Origin: Betaproteobacteria bacterium
GTDB lineage: Bacteria; Pseudomonadota; Gammaproteobacteria; Burkholderiales; Thiobacillaceae
Assembly: GCA_016873905.1 (NCBI GenBank)
Contig: VGVU01000064.1
Span: forward strand, 1 to 7,338
Direction: 5' to 3'
DNA length: 7,338 nucleotides
Shown here: in pieces, positions 6,910 through 7,338 of the stretch
Position numbering within the stretch: the first letter of the stretch is position 1
Layout of the letters: every line of letters starts with the position of its first letter
Notes under the pieces: model-generated
Told to the model about the DNA's origin: nothing
The model's database searches: none
Seen by the model: only the letters and a program-made list of their open reading frames with translations
Program-made: the position numbers and the translations under genes

Positions 6910-7338
6910 ATGCCAGTTTTACTGACAGTGCGCGCACCTTTTTAGAGACGGCCGCGCCGGATGCGCCCGATTTCTCGCGCCATACCGTGCTGATTCCGCA
7001 TTACCACGCCAGGCAACCCTTTCTGGACGCCCTTCGTGCCCTGACGGTCACCCCGGTTTTTATTCCGCCGCGTTGCCTGACCCTGCCGGATTGGGTCGCG
7101 GATATGGCGGCATCGTCGCCGGTGCCGGCGGGCCTGCGCCTGTCGCGTCTGTATGCGGCCTTGCAGGGCCACGACTGGCTGCCAGAGGGTTCGGCACGCT
7201 GGGCCCTGGCGCAATCCATGATCGACATGATTGATGAGCTGGATGCGGCCAACTTGCGCCCTCCCGCCTCGGCCACGGAGTTTGCGGCCCAACTGACGGC
7301 GATCGAGCGGCGTTACGGCAATACCCCCTTGGCGCTGG
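6906..7338 (+). CDS. Putative AddB-like PD-(D/E)XK nuclease family protein, N-terminal part
   Basis: The frame is open for 144 codons from ATG 6906 to the window edge. An in-frame TGA at 6894-6896 leaves no earlier ATG. The segments HTVLIPHYHARQPFLDALRA (residues 26-45), VFIPPRCLTLPDWVADM (about 51-67), LRLSRLYAALQ (about 76-86) and ARWALAQSMIDMIDELDAANL (about 98-118) follow the pattern at the N-terminus of AddB-like proteins. There an inactivated helicase fold precedes a C-terminal nuclease, which would lie beyond this window. The expected role, together with a UvrD/AddA-type helicase, is processing of double-strand DNA ends for recombination. No catalytic motif is in view, so the call depends on general resemblance. 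No Shine-Dalgarno precedes the start, which sits in a tandem repeat. A divergent promoter for this gene was not recognised. Confidence 0.55.
   Translation, partial: MNASFTDSARTFLETAAPDAPDFSRHTVLIPHYHARQPFLDALRALTVTPVFIPPRCLTLPDWVADMAASSPVPAGLRLSRLYAALQGHDWLPEGSARWALAQSMIDMIDELDAANLRPPASATEFAAQLTAIERRYGNTPLAL

Overview
This GC-rich window is typical of a betaproteobacterial chromosome. The signs are a large fused FAD/[4Fe-4S] oxidoreductase of the DUF3683-containing type, a compact operon for a soluble phosphotransferase system (mannose-type IIA, HPr and enzyme I) with no membrane permease, a monothiol CGFS glutaredoxin, and the start of an AddB-like nuclease. The assignment rests on protein families and gene order. 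No rRNA or other marker gene is present to confirm it. I see no insertion sequence, phage gene, tRNA or CRISPR array.

Layout. Positions 1-3764 (minus) hold one uninterrupted frame of at least 1254 codons that runs off the left edge. It encodes a flavin-linked 2-hydroxyacid dehydrogenase-like protein fused to two ferredoxin clusters and two cysteine-rich CCG modules. Positions 3765-3902 form a divergent intergenic region with a good sigma70-type promoter for the oxidoreductase and a compact leader for the PTS genes. Positions 3903-6322 (plus) hold the PTS operon. Its genes overlap or lie 16 bp apart, and every phosphorelay residue is present. Positions 6323-6386 separate two convergent genes and contain a GC-rich stem-loop. 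Positions 6387-6695 (minus) encode the glutaredoxin. Positions 6696-6905 are a second divergent region. It holds the grxD promoter, overlapped by an IscR-like 25-bp element, two mutually exclusive hairpins, and a threefold repeat in which the start codon of the next gene lies. Positions 6906-7338 (plus) are the N-terminal 144 codons of a putative AddB-like PD-(D/E)XK nuclease that runs off the right edge.

How the genes work together. Enzyme I takes phosphate from PEP and passes it to HPr His15 and then to IIA His9. With no IIB or IIC component in view, the chain probably acts as a sensor of PEP, carbon and nitrogen status rather than as a sugar transporter. HPr also keeps Ser46, the site used by HPr kinase. 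The oxidoreductase probably feeds electrons from a 2-hydroxyacid through FAD and Fe-S clusters into respiration. GrxD is an Fe-S cluster carrier, and the IscR-like site in its promoter fits Fe-S homeostasis control. Most of the window is ordinary core-genome content. The less explained signals are in the two divergent intergenic regions.
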